DNA of 40,759 bases from an uncultured Pelagibacteraceae bacterium. GTDB lineage: Bacteria > Pseudomonadota > Alphaproteobacteria > Pelagibacterales > Pelagibacteraceae. Both the position numbers and the translations under genes were made by a program. Below the pieces are notes generated by a model. The model ran no database searches. It worked only from the letters and a program-made list of their open reading frames with translations, and was not told where the DNA came from. The DNA is taken from positions 1-40,759 of the forward strand of contig CACEEJ010000009.1 in assembly GCA_902558545.1 (NCBI GenBank), written 5' to 3'. Shown here in pieces: positions 22,319 to 32,287 of this stretch (position 1 is the stretch's first letter; each line of letters starts with the position of its first letter).

Positions 22319-22840
22319 TCAAATTTTTCTTAATTGAGAAGATGAAATGTTGACTTTATTAAACTCAATAAACTCTAGATTGGTCTTACTAAGTTGCTTA
22401 AATGTCTTTGATTTTAAAGAATTTTTTTTATACCCATGTCTATCAAAAACTAGGATGTTACATTTTTGTGAAATTAATTGAGATTTATGCCATTTATGAA
22501 AATTAATAAGGTTGTCGGCACCCATTAAAAAATAAATTTCAATGCTTTTATCTTTTTTTAAATGATTGATTAAATTAATAGTTTTATTTGATTTAATAAT
22601 TTTTTCGTAAAATTTAACCTCAATAAATGAATTTGTACTAATAATTTTTTTACAATATTTAATTCTGTTAGCAACAGATGTCTTACTCTCTATTTTAAAT
22701 GGATTTTTTTTTGTAATTGCCCAAATAACTTTTTTGAGTTTGAATCTTTTTTTTGCTTCCTTAGAAATTGCCAAATGTCCTTTGTGAGCAGGATCAAACG
22801 ATCCACCTAATACACCAATTTTTATTTTTGTTTTATTCAA
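22319..22840 (-). CDS. nadD: Nicotinate-nucleotide adenylyltransferase (short form)
   Basis: Transfers AMP from ATP to nicotinate mononucleotide in NAD synthesis. The 173 residues have the nucleotidyltransferase motif GGSFDPAHKGHLAIS (12-26) with the HxGH histidines, the FLMGADNLINFHKWH segment and the ISSSQLR motif. The protein ends two residues after SSSQLR, where most NadD proteins continue for about 20 residues through another helix. The only reasonable start is TTG at 22840, 1 bp after the proA stop; no in-frame ATG precedes the nucleotide-binding motif. Confidence 0.9.
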   Translation of the reverse strand: MNKTKIKIGVLGGSFDPAHKGHLAISKEAKKRFKLKKVIWAITKKNPFKIESKTSVANRIKYCKKIISTNSFIEVKFYEKIIKSNKTINLINHLKKDKSIEIYFLMGADNLINFHKWHKSQLISQKCNILVFDRHGYKKNSLKSKTFKQLSKTNLEFIEFNKVNISSSQLRKI

Positions 22841-22841
22841 T

Positions 22842-24092
22842 TTAATTTCTTATTTTACCATTACTAGTGATTTCATATTTATATGAAATCAATTGATTTA
22901 AACCTACAGGACCTCTTGGTGGTAGCGTATTAGTAGAAATTCCAACTTCTCCACCAAATCCAAATTCACCGCCATCAGCAAATTGAGTTGAGGTATTATG
23001 CATTGCAATTGAGCTTTTAACATTTTTTAAGAAGTATTTTGCTGTCTTTTTATTTTTTGTAATGATGGAGTCAGTGTGCATAGTTCCGTATTTGTTAATA
23101 TGCTTAATTGCCTCTTCAGAATTTTTAACAACTTTAACAGATACAATTGATGATAAATATTCAGTTGACCAATCTTTTTCTTTTGCAGGATATACTTGAC
23201 CTTTGTAATAACTTCTCAAAATCTTATCGCCAATTATCTTGCAACCACTATTTTCAAGTTCCTGCAAAATAGGATTACTAAATTTTTTGACTATATTTTT
23301 ATGAATAAGAATAGTTTCGGTCGCACCACAAATACTTGTATTTCTTAATTTAGCGTTATAGACAATTTCTTTAGCCATTTTTAATTCTGCATCTTTATCT
23401 ATATAAGTATGACAAAGACCCTCTAAGTGCCCAATTATAGGTACTTCGGATAATTCTAAAACTTTTTTAACTAAATTTTTTCCACCACGAGGTATGATGA
23501 CATCGATATATTTTTTCATCCTAGAAAGCATAATATCCACAAGCCTCCTTTGTTTTGAATCAATAAATTGTATAAAGTTTTCATTAACTTTGTTTTTTTT
23601 AAGTGCTTTTCTAAACAGCTTAGCTAAAGCTTTATTTGAATTTATGGCCTCAGAGCCTCCTTTCAAAATCACTACATTTCCAGATTTAAAACAAAGACTA
23701 GCAACATCTGAAGTTACATTTGGTCTACTTTCATAAATAACTCCAATAACTCCAATTGGTATTGAAACTCTTTTAATATTCAAACCATTTGGTCTTTTCC
23801 ATTTTTCTAAAGTGCTATCTATAGGATCCCTTAATTTAGCTATTTTTAAAATAGAATTTATAATTACGTCTAATTTATTTTCATTTAAATGAAGTCTTTT
23901 GATTAAGTTTTCTTTTAACCCTTTTTTTCTTGCGTAATTAATATCTTTTGAATTTTGATTAATAATATATTTTTTTTCATTCTTAATTAACTTCGCGTAA
24001 TCATTTAAGACTTTATTTTTTATTTCAATTGAAACTTTATACTGACTAGCTTTTTGAGCTTTTATTCCAATTAAATTCATATATTTAATCAT
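22842..24092 (-). CDS. proA: Gamma-glutamyl phosphate reductase
   Basis: Second step of proline synthesis: NADPH-dependent reduction of gamma-glutamyl phosphate to glutamate semialdehyde. The 416 residues match ProA in length. They contain PIGVIGVIYESRPNVTSD, LKGGSEAINSNK, IIPRGGKNLV, the catalytic cysteine in TSICGATETIL and the C-terminal TQFADGGEFGFGGEVGIST. Its ATG follows the proB stop directly (TAAATG). A second ATG four codons in is possible. The product cyclises and is reduced by ProC, which is not in this window. Confidence 0.97.
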   Translation of the reverse strand: MIKYMNLIGIKAQKASQYKVSIEIKNKVLNDYAKLIKNEKKYIINQNSKDINYARKKGLKENLIKRLHLNENKLDVIINSILKIAKLRDPIDSTLEKWKRPNGLNIKRVSIPIGVIGVIYESRPNVTSDVASLCFKSGNVVILKGGSEAINSNKALAKLFRKALKKNKVNENFIQFIDSKQRRLVDIMLSRMKKYIDVIIPRGGKNLVKKVLELSEVPIIGHLEGLCHTYIDKDAELKMAKEIVYNAKLRNTSICGATETILIHKNIVKKFSNPILQELENSGCKIIGDKILRSYYKGQVYPAKEKDWSTEYLSSIVSVKVVKNSEEAIKHINKYGTMHTDSIITKNKKTAKYFLKNVKSSIAMHNTSTQFADGGEFGFGGEVGISTNTLPPRGPVGLNQLISYKYEITSNGKIRN

Positions 24093-26187
<2,095 letters not shown>

Positions 26188-26203
26188 TTAATTGGTTGTA
26201 CTA

Positions 26204-26458
26204 TTAATTGGGCTTTACAGAAACGAAAGTTCTATCTGATTTAGATTTTTTGAAAACAACTTTCCCTTTAACAACTGAAAATATTGAATGATCTTTACCC
26301 ATACCAACATTTTCACCTGGAAAAATCTTAGTTCCTCTTTGTCTAACAATTATGTTTCCAGGAATTACTGTTTCACCACCATACTTTTTTACACCAAGTC
26401 TTCTACCGGCACTATCTCGTCCGTTTCGTGATGATCCACCTGCTTTTTTTGTTGCCAT
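26204..26458 (-). CDS. rpmA: Large ribosomal subunit protein L27
   Basis: L27 (bL27) reaches with its N-terminus towards the peptidyl-transferase centre. The 84 residues start directly with [16 protein letters not shown], continue with [10 protein letters not shown] and [18 protein letters not shown], and end in the usual lysine-rich tail. The N-terminus has no cleavable extension of the kind found in Firmicutes. It sits 14 bp after rplU and 31 bp before obgE. Confidence 0.98.
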   Translation of the reverse strand: MATKKAGGSSRNGRDSAGRRLGVKKYGGETVIPGNIIVRQRGTKIFPGENVGMGKDHSIFSVVKGKVVFKKSKSDRTFVSVKPN

Positions 26459-26472
26459 AATTTACCTAATAA

Positions 26473-26871
26473 CTATTTGCTTACCGCTTCCTTAACTTCT
26501 TCTTTTTTTGAAGTTTTAGAAATTTTTTCAGCTTCTGATAATACTTTACCATCTTTTGAAAAAATTTTGTTAATTTTTATCATAGAATATTCTTGTCTAT
26601 GCCCATTTTTTCTTCTTGAATTTTGTCTTCTTCTTTTTTTAAAAATTAAAATAGTTCTATTTTTACTATTTTTAATTAAATTAGCTTCTACTTTTGCACC
26701 CTCAACATTTGGAGTTCCAATTTCAATTGATTTGTCATCACCGTATGCCAAAATTTCATTAAACTCTATTTTAGTATCAGGTTTAGAATCTGGTAGTTTT
26801 TCAATCTTTAGAATTTCTCCAGATTTTACCTTATACTGTTTTCCACCTGTTTTTATTATTGCGTATGACAT
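26473..26871 (-). CDS. rplU: Large ribosomal subunit protein L21
   Basis: L21 (bL21) of the 50S subunit. The N-terminal 100 residues are typical: YAIIKTGGKQYKVKSGEIL, a DDKSIEIGTPNVEGA segment and the RNA-binding basic stretch KKRRRQNSRRKNGHRQ. At 132 residues it is about 30 longer than the E. coli protein; the extra C-terminus is rich in Lys, Glu and Ser (ISKTSKKEEVKEAVSK). First gene of the minus-strand unit running to rppH, with its own promoter about 30-50 bp upstream. Confidence 0.97.
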   Translation of the reverse strand: MSYAIIKTGGKQYKVKSGEILKIEKLPDSKPDTKIEFNEILAYGDDKSIEIGTPNVEGAKVEANLIKNSKNRTILIFKKRRRQNSRRKNGHRQEYSMIKINKIFSKDGKVLSEAEKISKTSKKEEVKEAVSK

Positions 26872-26897
26872 AGTATGATTTAATTTAAAGTTATCGC

Positions 26898-26925
26898 AAT
26901 ATAGTTGTAGTCAGCCTTTAGTCAA
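26898..26925 (-). promoter_or_regulatory. Predicted sigma-70 promoter of rplU-rpmA-obgE
   Basis: On the minus strand TTGACT (26925-26920) and TATATT (26903-26898) are separated by 16 bp. The expected start near 26891 leaves a leader of about 20 nt before the rplU ATG. The element lies in the 64-bp gap after gloB, so the ribosomal-protein unit can be read independently of the metX unit. Confidence 0.65.
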
Positions 26926-26935
26926 GCCGAATTAA

Positions 26936-27655
26936 TTAGAAATTATCCTTAAAATCTCTTAATTTTGAAAAGGTTTTTACATCTTTTGCTCTTAAAAATA
27001 TATTACAATCCAATTCCTCTTTTAAAGTTGAGGGTATAGTAGGAATTCCATTTTCTCTTAATTTTTCTATTTTTTCTATTTTTTTTTGTAAATCTCTGTT
27101 CTCAGAATCATATTTTTTACAAAATTTTGCATTGTTAAGAGTGTATTCATGACCACAATAAATTTTTGTCTCTTTTGGTAATAATTTAATTTTGTTCAAA
27201 GACTCAAACATTTCTTTATAAGAGCCTTCAAATATTCTTCCACAGCCAAGTGAGAAAAGTGTATCTCCAGTAAAAACTAATTTTTCTTTAAAAAAATTAA
27301 AACAAATATGGCCTGATGTGTGTCCAGGTATATGCATAATTTTAGCTTCAAAGTTTTCAGCTTTCCATATTTGATTGTCTTCTAACAATATGTCTATTCC
27401 AGGTATTCTTTTTGAGTCTCCTTTAAAACCCACAACAACTGACCCATATTTTTTTTTTAATTCTTGATTTCCTCCGATATGATCATAATGATGATGAGTA
27501 TTAAGAATATATTTTAATTTTATATTTTTATTTTTTAGGAAATTTATTATGGGCTCAGACTCACTGGGATCTACAACACACGCAAAATTGTTACTTTCGT
27601 CTATTATTAAATAGCTATAGTTGTCTTGAAGACAGGGTATAATTTCAATACGCAT
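26936..27655 (-). CDS. gloB: Hydroxyacylglutathione hydrolase (glyoxalase II)
   Basis: Metallo-beta-lactamase-fold hydrolase that splits S-lactoylglutathione into lactate and glutathione, the second step of methylglyoxal removal. The 239 residues have the two-metal site T-H54-H-H56-Y-D58-H59, H112 in GHTSGH, D131 in FTGDTLF and H169 in YCGHEYTLNNAKF. The last motif and the C-terminal LDCNIFLRAKD favour GloB over other members of the superfamily. It follows metW by 1 bp as the last gene of the metX-metW-gloB unit; a link to methionine metabolism is not obvious. Confidence 0.92.
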   Translation of the reverse strand: MRIEIIPCLQDNYSYLIIDESNNFACVVDPSESEPIINFLKNKNIKLKYILNTHHHYDHIGGNQELKKKYGSVVVGFKGDSKRIPGIDILLEDNQIWKAENFEAKIMHIPGHTSGHICFNFFKEKLVFTGDTLFSLGCGRIFEGSYKEMFESLNKIKLLPKETKIYCGHEYTLNNAKFCKKYDSENRDLQKKIEKIEKLRENGIPTIPSTLKEELDCNIFLRAKDVKTFSKLRDFKDNF

Positions 27656-27656
27656 T

Positions 27657-28253
27657 TTATTTTTCTATCAAAAAGATACCTAGATCTGCAAACAAATTTT
27701 TAACTCCTAAATTACTCTCATTTATTATTGATGAATTAAGATTATTTAAAGCGAGTGATTTAAAAATCTTTATATCTTTTGATTTTACAAAATGAAAAAA
27801 ATCTTTGATTGTGCACATGTGTAAATTTGGAGTGTTATACCATTCATCTGGTAATGTTTTTGTAATTGGCATTGTACCCTTAAATAATAAATGAAATCTT
27901 ACTTTCCAGTATCCAAAATTAGGAATCGTAACTATTGCTTTTTTTCCAACTCTTAAAAGTTCATCTAAAACTAATTCAGGATTAAGAAAAGCTTGAAGGG
28001 TTTGACTTAAAACAACATAATCAAATGATTTGTCTGGAAATTGCTTTAAATCTTTTTCAGCATTTCCTTCAATCACAGTTAAACCTTTAGCAATGCATTC
28101 TTGCACTTTTTCTTTTGAAATCTCTAATCCTCTTATATTTATGTTTTTATTATCTTTTAAAAATTTCATCAAAGTTCCATCGGCACAACCTACATCTAAG
28201 ACTTTTTTATCTTTTTCAATTAAATCCGCTATTACTTGAAATTCATTTTTCAT
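27657..28253 (-). CDS. metW: MetW-type methyltransferase-fold protein
   Basis: 198-residue SAM-dependent methyltransferase-fold protein that in many proteobacteria is encoded next to metX and assists homoserine acylation; its exact biochemical role is less settled than its genetics. Motif I VLDVGCADGTLMKFL is at 18-32, followed by IRGLEISKEKVQEC, SFDYVVLSQTLQAF (motif II region) and the family-typical VTIPNFGYWKVRFHLLFKGTMPITKTLP. It lies 2 bp after metX and therefore sits under the same SAM-II control. Confidence 0.93.
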   Translation of the reverse strand: MKNEFQVIADLIEKDKKVLDVGCADGTLMKFLKDNKNINIRGLEISKEKVQECIAKGLTVIEGNAEKDLKQFPDKSFDYVVLSQTLQAFLNPELVLDELLRVGKKAIVTIPNFGYWKVRFHLLFKGTMPITKTLPDEWYNTPNLHMCTIKDFFHFVKSKDIKIFKSLALNNLNSSIINESNLGVKNLFADLGIFLIEK

Positions 28254-28255
28254 AA

Positions 28256-29371
28256 TTAATTCTCTTCATAAGATTTATCTAAAAAGTTTTTAAGAGCATT
28301 TAAAAAATCAGGAACGTCTAGTAAAAAGGAATCGTGACCTTTATCTGACTTAATTTCTACAAATCCAACATCAGCTCCTATTGAGTTTAAAGCAATAACA
28401 ATATCTTTGTTTTCTTGGGTTGGATAAAGCCAATCTGAAGTAAATGAAATTATAAAAAATTTCGCGTTTGTATTTATAAATGCGTCTGAAAGATTACCAT
28501 TGAATTGCTTAGCTAAATCAAAATAATCCATAGCTCTAGTAATATAAAGATAACTATTTGCATCAAATCTATCTACGAAAACTGAGCCCTGATATCTTAA
28601 ATAACTTTCTATTTGAAAATCAGCGTCAAATCCAAATTTAAGATCTTCTCTTTCTTGTAACTTTCTTCCAAATTTTTCCTGCAAACCTTTTTTAGATAAA
28701 TAAGTTATATGAGCTGCCATTCTAGCTACTGCTAATCCTTTTCCAGGATTAGTATCGTTTGATGTATAATTCCCATCTTTCCAGTTGCTATCAGCTGTAA
28801 TAGCTTGTCTACCTAGCTCGTTAAAAGCAATATTTTGAGCTGAATGACTAGATGTGGTTGCTATAGGTATCACTGTTTTGGATTTATCAGGAAAGTTGCT
28901 AATAAATTGAAGCACTTGCATACCTCCCATGGAACCACCAGTTATAGAAAACAGTTTATCAATACCAAAATGATCAAGTAAATTATATTGAGCATTTACC
29001 ATATCATTAATTGTAATAACGGGAAAATTTGTTCCAAAAATTTTTTGATCAGGATCTTTATGACTTGGTCCGTATGATCCCATACATCCACCAATTACGT
29101 TAGAGCAAATAACAAAATATTTATTCGTATCGATAGCTTTATCAGGACCTACTGCATAACTCCACCAACCCTCTTTGTTAGTTACAGGGTTTATTCCGGT
29201 TACAAATTGATCTCCTGTTAGAGCATGAAAAACTAATATCGCATTATCTTTTTTTGAATTAAGTGAACCATAAGTTTCATAGGCTATCGGAAAATCATTT
29301 ATGATCTTTCCACAGTCTAATTTTAGTGGTTTTTTTACAATTAAAGTTTTTATGTTTTTCTCAGTATTCAT
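28256..29371 (-). CDS. metX: Homoserine O-acetyltransferase
   Basis: Alpha/beta-hydrolase-fold enzyme that activates homoserine for methionine synthesis. The 371 residues contain FHALTGDQF, the nucleophile elbow GGSMGGMQ with S147, and the remaining triad residues D313 (SDWLYP) and H346 (GHDSFL). The NVIGGCMGSYGPSHKDP segment is a clear family signature. Some MetX-like proteins use succinyl-CoA instead of acetyl-CoA, and sequence inspection alone does not settle this. A SAM-II riboswitch precedes it, so expression should fall when S-adenosylmethionine is plentiful. First gene of metX-metW-gloB. Confidence 0.96.
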   Translation of the reverse strand: MNTEKNIKTLIVKKPLKLDCGKIINDFPIAYETYGSLNSKKDNAILVFHALTGDQFVTGINPVTNKEGWWSYAVGPDKAIDTNKYFVICSNVIGGCMGSYGPSHKDPDQKIFGTNFPVITINDMVNAQYNLLDHFGIDKLFSITGGSMGGMQVLQFISNFPDKSKTVIPIATTSSHSAQNIAFNELGRQAITADSNWKDGNYTSNDTNPGKGLAVARMAAHITYLSKKGLQEKFGRKLQEREDLKFGFDADFQIESYLRYQGSVFVDRFDANSYLYITRAMDYFDLAKQFNGNLSDAFINTNAKFFIISFTSDWLYPTQENKDIVIALNSIGADVGFVEIKSDKGHDSFLLDVPDFLNALKNFLDKSYEEN

Positions 29372-29397
29372 AGTTTTTGACTGTTTTGAATTGTGAG

Positions 29398-29425
29398 AAA
29401 AAAAACTATTTTAGCGGTTTTTTTT
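29398..29425 (-). promoter_or_regulatory. A/T hairpin overlapping the 3' half of the SAM-II element
   Basis: On the minus strand an A8C run (29425-29417) can pair with a GT8 run (29406-29398), a perfect 9-bp stem whose 10-nt loop contains the conserved GCTAAAA of the riboswitch. It would compete with the SAM-II pseudoknot and leaves a T-rich 3' arm. It could be part of the expression platform or a weak terminator. The pairing is visible in the sequence; the function is inferred. Confidence 0.4.
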
Positions 29426-29456
29426 AAGCGCTCGCAATTCAGTTAAATCAGCGCAT
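29406..29456 (-). ncRNA. SAM-II riboswitch upstream of metX
   Basis: The minus strand reads GCGCTGATTTAACTG, then AATTGCGAGCGC, a short A-rich tract and CCGCTAAAATAG. This matches the known SAM-II pattern (P1 stem, GAUUUAAC in the loop, AUUGC before the closing strand, then A-rich segment and GCUAAAA). P1 is GCGCT (29454-29450) with AGCGC (29432-29428). SAM-II is an H-type pseudoknot that binds S-adenosylmethionine and is found before met genes in alphaproteobacteria. It ends about 35 nt before the metX ATG. Confidence 0.92.
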
Positions 29457-29460
29457 AATT

Positions 29461-29489
29461 TTTTTACTAGAACTTATTTATTATGTCAA
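29461..29489 (-). promoter_or_regulatory. Predicted sigma-70 promoter of metX-metW-gloB
   Basis: On the minus strand a consensus TTGACA (29489-29484) is followed after 17 bp by TAAAAA (29466-29461). Transcription would start about 29456-29454, exactly where the SAM-II element begins, so the aptamer forms the very 5' end of the mRNA. The agreement between promoter and riboswitch boundary supports both calls. Confidence 0.7.
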
Positions 29490-29562
29490 TTTTTTAAAAA
29501 ATCCTCTTATTCTCTATAAAATTTTGTAATTTTATCTATAAAGAGCACATAAATTAAAAAAA

Positions 29563-30648
29563 ATGATAACTCCAAATTTCAAAAATTTTAAAATTGAGGC
29601 TTATAAGCCTGGTAAATCAAAAGTTAAGAAACTTAAGAACGTAATTAAACTTTCTGCAAATGAGTCTGCTTTAGGTATGAGTCCTAAAGCAAAGAGAATA
29701 ATATCAAATAAAAATCTGAATTTAGATAAATATCCAGATGGAAAATCTCAAAATTTAAGAAAAGCAATATCTAAAGCTTATAAATGTAATTCTGAGAAAA
29801 TTATTTGTGGAGCTGGTTCGGATGAGGTTATTCAAATGCTCTGTCAGTTGTTTTTAAACCCAAAAGATGAGGTTGTGGTACCAGAGTACAGTTTTTTAAT
29901 GTATAGAATTTACTCAAAAATTGTAGGTGCAAAAGTTGTATTTGCAAAAGAAATTAATTTTAAAGTTTCAGTAAATGAAATTTTAAAAAAAATAACAAAA
30001 AAAACTAAAATTGTTTTTATAGCTAATCCAAATAATCCTACAGGAACTTACTTAACGAAAAAAGAAGTTTTAGAATTAAGAAAAAGATTAAATAAAAAAA
30101 TTTTACTAGTTATAGATGATGCCTATGCAGAATATATGAAAAACAAAGATTATTCATCTGGGTTAGATTTGTTTAAAAATAAAGACAATGTTTTTATTCT
30201 TAGAACTTTTTCAAAAATGTTTGGATTAGCTTCTCTGAGAGTAGGTTGGGGATATGGATCAAAAAAAATAGTTGATGCGCTAAATGTTATAAAACCACCA
30301 TTTAATGTAAATGGTATTGCTCAATTAGCTGCCACCGAGTCACTGAAGGATAAAGCTTTCATAAATAAATCGATTAGACATAATTTATTATATTCTGAAA
30401 AAATTAAGAAATTTCTTGAGACATATAATATTTTTTCAAATTCAGTTTCAGCAAATTTTTTGTTACTTAATTTTGAAAAATGTAGATATTCAGCAAAATT
30501 TCTTTATGAAAAACTTAAAAATAAGGGAATTATTTTAAGATCAACGGAAGATGGTTATCATATAAAGAATAAATTAAGATTAACTATTGGATCTAAAAAA
30601 GAAAACTTAAAATTTATGAGTGTTATTAAGCAAGTATTAAGAAAATGA
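29563..30648 (+). CDS. hisC: Histidinol-phosphate aminotransferase
   Basis: PLP enzyme of aminotransferase class I/II that converts imidazole-acetol phosphate to histidinol phosphate. The 361 residues have LSANESALGMSPKA, YPDGKSQNLRKAI, the NPNNPTG motif (155-161), DDAYAEY, and the PLP-binding K218 in RTFSKMFGLASLRVGWG. It overlaps the following prephenate dehydrogenase gene as ATGA, which suggests that it also, or mainly, transaminates aromatic keto acids, as HisC homologues do in some alphaproteobacteria. The 191-bp gap upstream is shared with the divergent metX; I see only weak TATAAA boxes (29515-29520 and 29537-29542) without a good -35 for hisC. Confidence 0.93.
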   Translation: MITPNFKNFKIEAYKPGKSKVKKLKNVIKLSANESALGMSPKAKRIISNKNLNLDKYPDGKSQNLRKAISKAYKCNSEKIICGAGSDEVIQMLCQLFLNPKDEVVVPEYSFLMYRIYSKIVGAKVVFAKEINFKVSVNEILKKITKKTKIVFIANPNNPTGTYLTKKEVLELRKRLNKKILLVIDDAYAEYMKNKDYSSGLDLFKNKDNVFILRTFSKMFGLASLRVGWGYGSKKIVDALNVIKPPFNVNGIAQLAATESLKDKAFINKSIRHNLLYSEKIKKFLETYNIFSNSVSANFLLLNFEKCRYSAKFLYEKLKNKGIILRSTEDGYHIKNKLRLTIGSKKENLKFMSVIKQVLRK

Positions 30649-31541
30649 AAAATATTTTAATTATTGGCTGTGGATTATTAGGTTCATCTTTATTAAGGCG
30701 TATTAGCAAAAAAAAAATAGCAAAAAAAATATTTATTTATGAAAAATCAAAATCAAATATTGCTAAGATAAAAAGATTAAAATTACCTGGAACAATTGTT
30801 AAATCATTAAAAGAAGGTGCAAGTAATTCTGATTTAATTATCTTTTGTACACCAATGAGTGAATACAAAAATATTATTTTAAAAATTAATAAATTTATAC
30901 CATCGAAAACATTGATTACAGATATTGGTTCTTCAAAAATTGAAACTTCTAAAATTATAAATAAATTTTTAAAGAAAGGTATTCATTGGATTCAAAGTCA
31001 CCCAATAGCTGGATCAGAGGTCAGTGGACCAGAGCATGGTAAAGAAAATATGTTTACTGATAGATGGTGCATAATAATTAAAGAAAAAAATATTAAAAAA
31101 AATAATATAAATATTCTAACTAAGTTTTGGAAAAAAATTGGAGCAAAAGTAGTTGTTATGAGCGCTGAAAAACATGACAAAATTTTTTCTATTACCAGTC
31201 ATTTACCACACTTAATTGCATATAATCTGGTGAAATCTGCACAAGATTTTGAGAAAAAACAAAATTATGAGCTAATCAAATATAGCGCTGGTGGATTACG
31301 AGATTTTTCTAGGATTGCAGCATCAAATGAAATCATGTGGAGAGATATTTTTTTTAACAATAAAAATAATATTTCAAAAGCGATTGATTTATTTATTAAA
31401 AATTTAAATCAATTTAAAAAAGATATTAATTCAAAAAATAATAAGTCTATCGTAAAGAAACTTATTCAGACTAAAAAGGTAAGGTCAAAAATCATCAAAT
31501 TGAAACAAGATATTGATAAACCTGACTTTGGAAGAAATTAA
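30645..31541 (+). CDS. Prephenate/arogenate dehydrogenase
   Basis: TyrA/TyrC-type enzyme of tyrosine synthesis, oxidatively decarboxylating prephenate or arogenate with NAD(P). The 298 residues begin with the Rossmann motif IIGCGLLGSSLLRR and show TDIGSSK, HPIAGSEVSGPEHG, the SHLPHLIAY helix and GGLRDFSRIAASNEIMWRDI. There is no chorismate mutase or ACT domain. Its ATG overlaps the hisC stop. Prephenate and arogenate preference cannot be told apart by eye, so no symbol is given. It converges on the NlpC/P60 gene with a 4-bp overlap of stop codons. Confidence 0.92.
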   Translation: MKNILIIGCGLLGSSLLRRISKKKIAKKIFIYEKSKSNIAKIKRLKLPGTIVKSLKEGASNSDLIIFCTPMSEYKNIILKINKFIPSKTLITDIGSSKIETSKIINKFLKKGIHWIQSHPIAGSEVSGPEHGKENMFTDRWCIIIKEKNIKKNNINILTKFWKKIGAKVVVMSAEKHDKIFSITSHLPHLIAYNLVKSAQDFEKKQNYELIKYSAGGLRDFSRIAASNEIMWRDIFFNNKNNISKAIDLFIKNLNQFKKDINSKNNKSIVKKLIQTKKVRSKIIKLKQDIDKPDFGRN

Positions 31542-32287
31542 TATTTTATTCTAGATACTTTTTTTACCTTTAGCTTGGCAGTTTTTTCAATTCTATTAAT
31601 TGTTTCTATAATTGGCATAATAATTACTTTTCTTTCTGGACCATAAGCATGAATTAGTTGTTTAGAATTTAAACATATAGCAACATGACCTTTCCAAAAA
31701 ATAATATCTCCTTTTTTAAATTGTCTTCTCTTTGAATTCTTTTTTGTATATTTGATCTGATCTTTGGTATCTCTTGGATAAAATGAATTATTATAAAAAT
31801 AAAATATTTGCAATAAGGCTGAACAATCAATACCTTCAAATGTTTTTCCACCCCAAACATATTTTACATCGAGAAATTTTTTAAATATTTTTGTAAAATT
31901 ATTTTCTTTATGGTTTATTTTTTTAATATCTGCTTTTTTAATCCATTTATTTTTTTCAATTTTTACGTAATTCTTATTTTGCTCAAATTCAGATAATTTG
32001 GATGCAAGTGGAAGCCAACTGCTAGTTCCAATTCCAGGTTTTTTATAAATCTTTGCTTTTAGTGAACTGACTTTATAATTGGGGCTAAATTTTTCTATAT
32101 ATTTTGAATTTTTTATAAACCCCTTATAATTATCAAATAAAGTTTTAATTTTTATCCAATTTTTATTTTTTGCTAATATTTTGAATTTTTCACCATGTAT
32201 AATTTGTGAAGTTACCTCAGATCTTTTTGAAGGATTTTTATAAATATTAGAAAAATTACCTATGAAATAAAAATTATTTTGCACCAA
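31538..32287 (-). CDS. NlpC/P60 cysteine peptidase with N-terminal SH3 domains
   Basis: 249 residues: SH3-like segments (about 12-65 with QIIHGEKFKIL, and about 72-120) precede an NlpC/P60 domain whose Cys155 (GIDCSALLQ), His201 (KGHVAICL) and His213 (LIHAYGPE) form the expected catalytic set. The arrangement resembles gamma-D-glutamyl-L-diamino-acid endopeptidases that cut murein peptides (dipeptidyl-peptidase VI type). No signal peptide is visible, so it probably works in the cytoplasm. It starts inside the end of the ampG-like gene at TTG 32287 or GTG 32284 (neither has a clear ribosome-binding sequence), which suggests translational coupling and a shared role in peptidoglycan recycling. 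Confidence 0.85.
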   Translation of the reverse strand: MVQNNFYFIGNFSNIYKNPSKRSEVTSQIIHGEKFKILAKNKNWIKIKTLFDNYKGFIKNSKYIEKFSPNYKVSSLKAKIYKKPGIGTSSWLPLASKLSEFEQNKNYVKIEKNKWIKKADIKKINHKENNFTKIFKKFLDVKYVWGGKTFEGIDCSALLQIFYFYNNSFYPRDTKDQIKYTKKNSKRRQFKKGDIIFWKGHVAICLNSKQLIHAYGPERKVIIMPIIETINRIEKTAKLKVKKVSRIKY

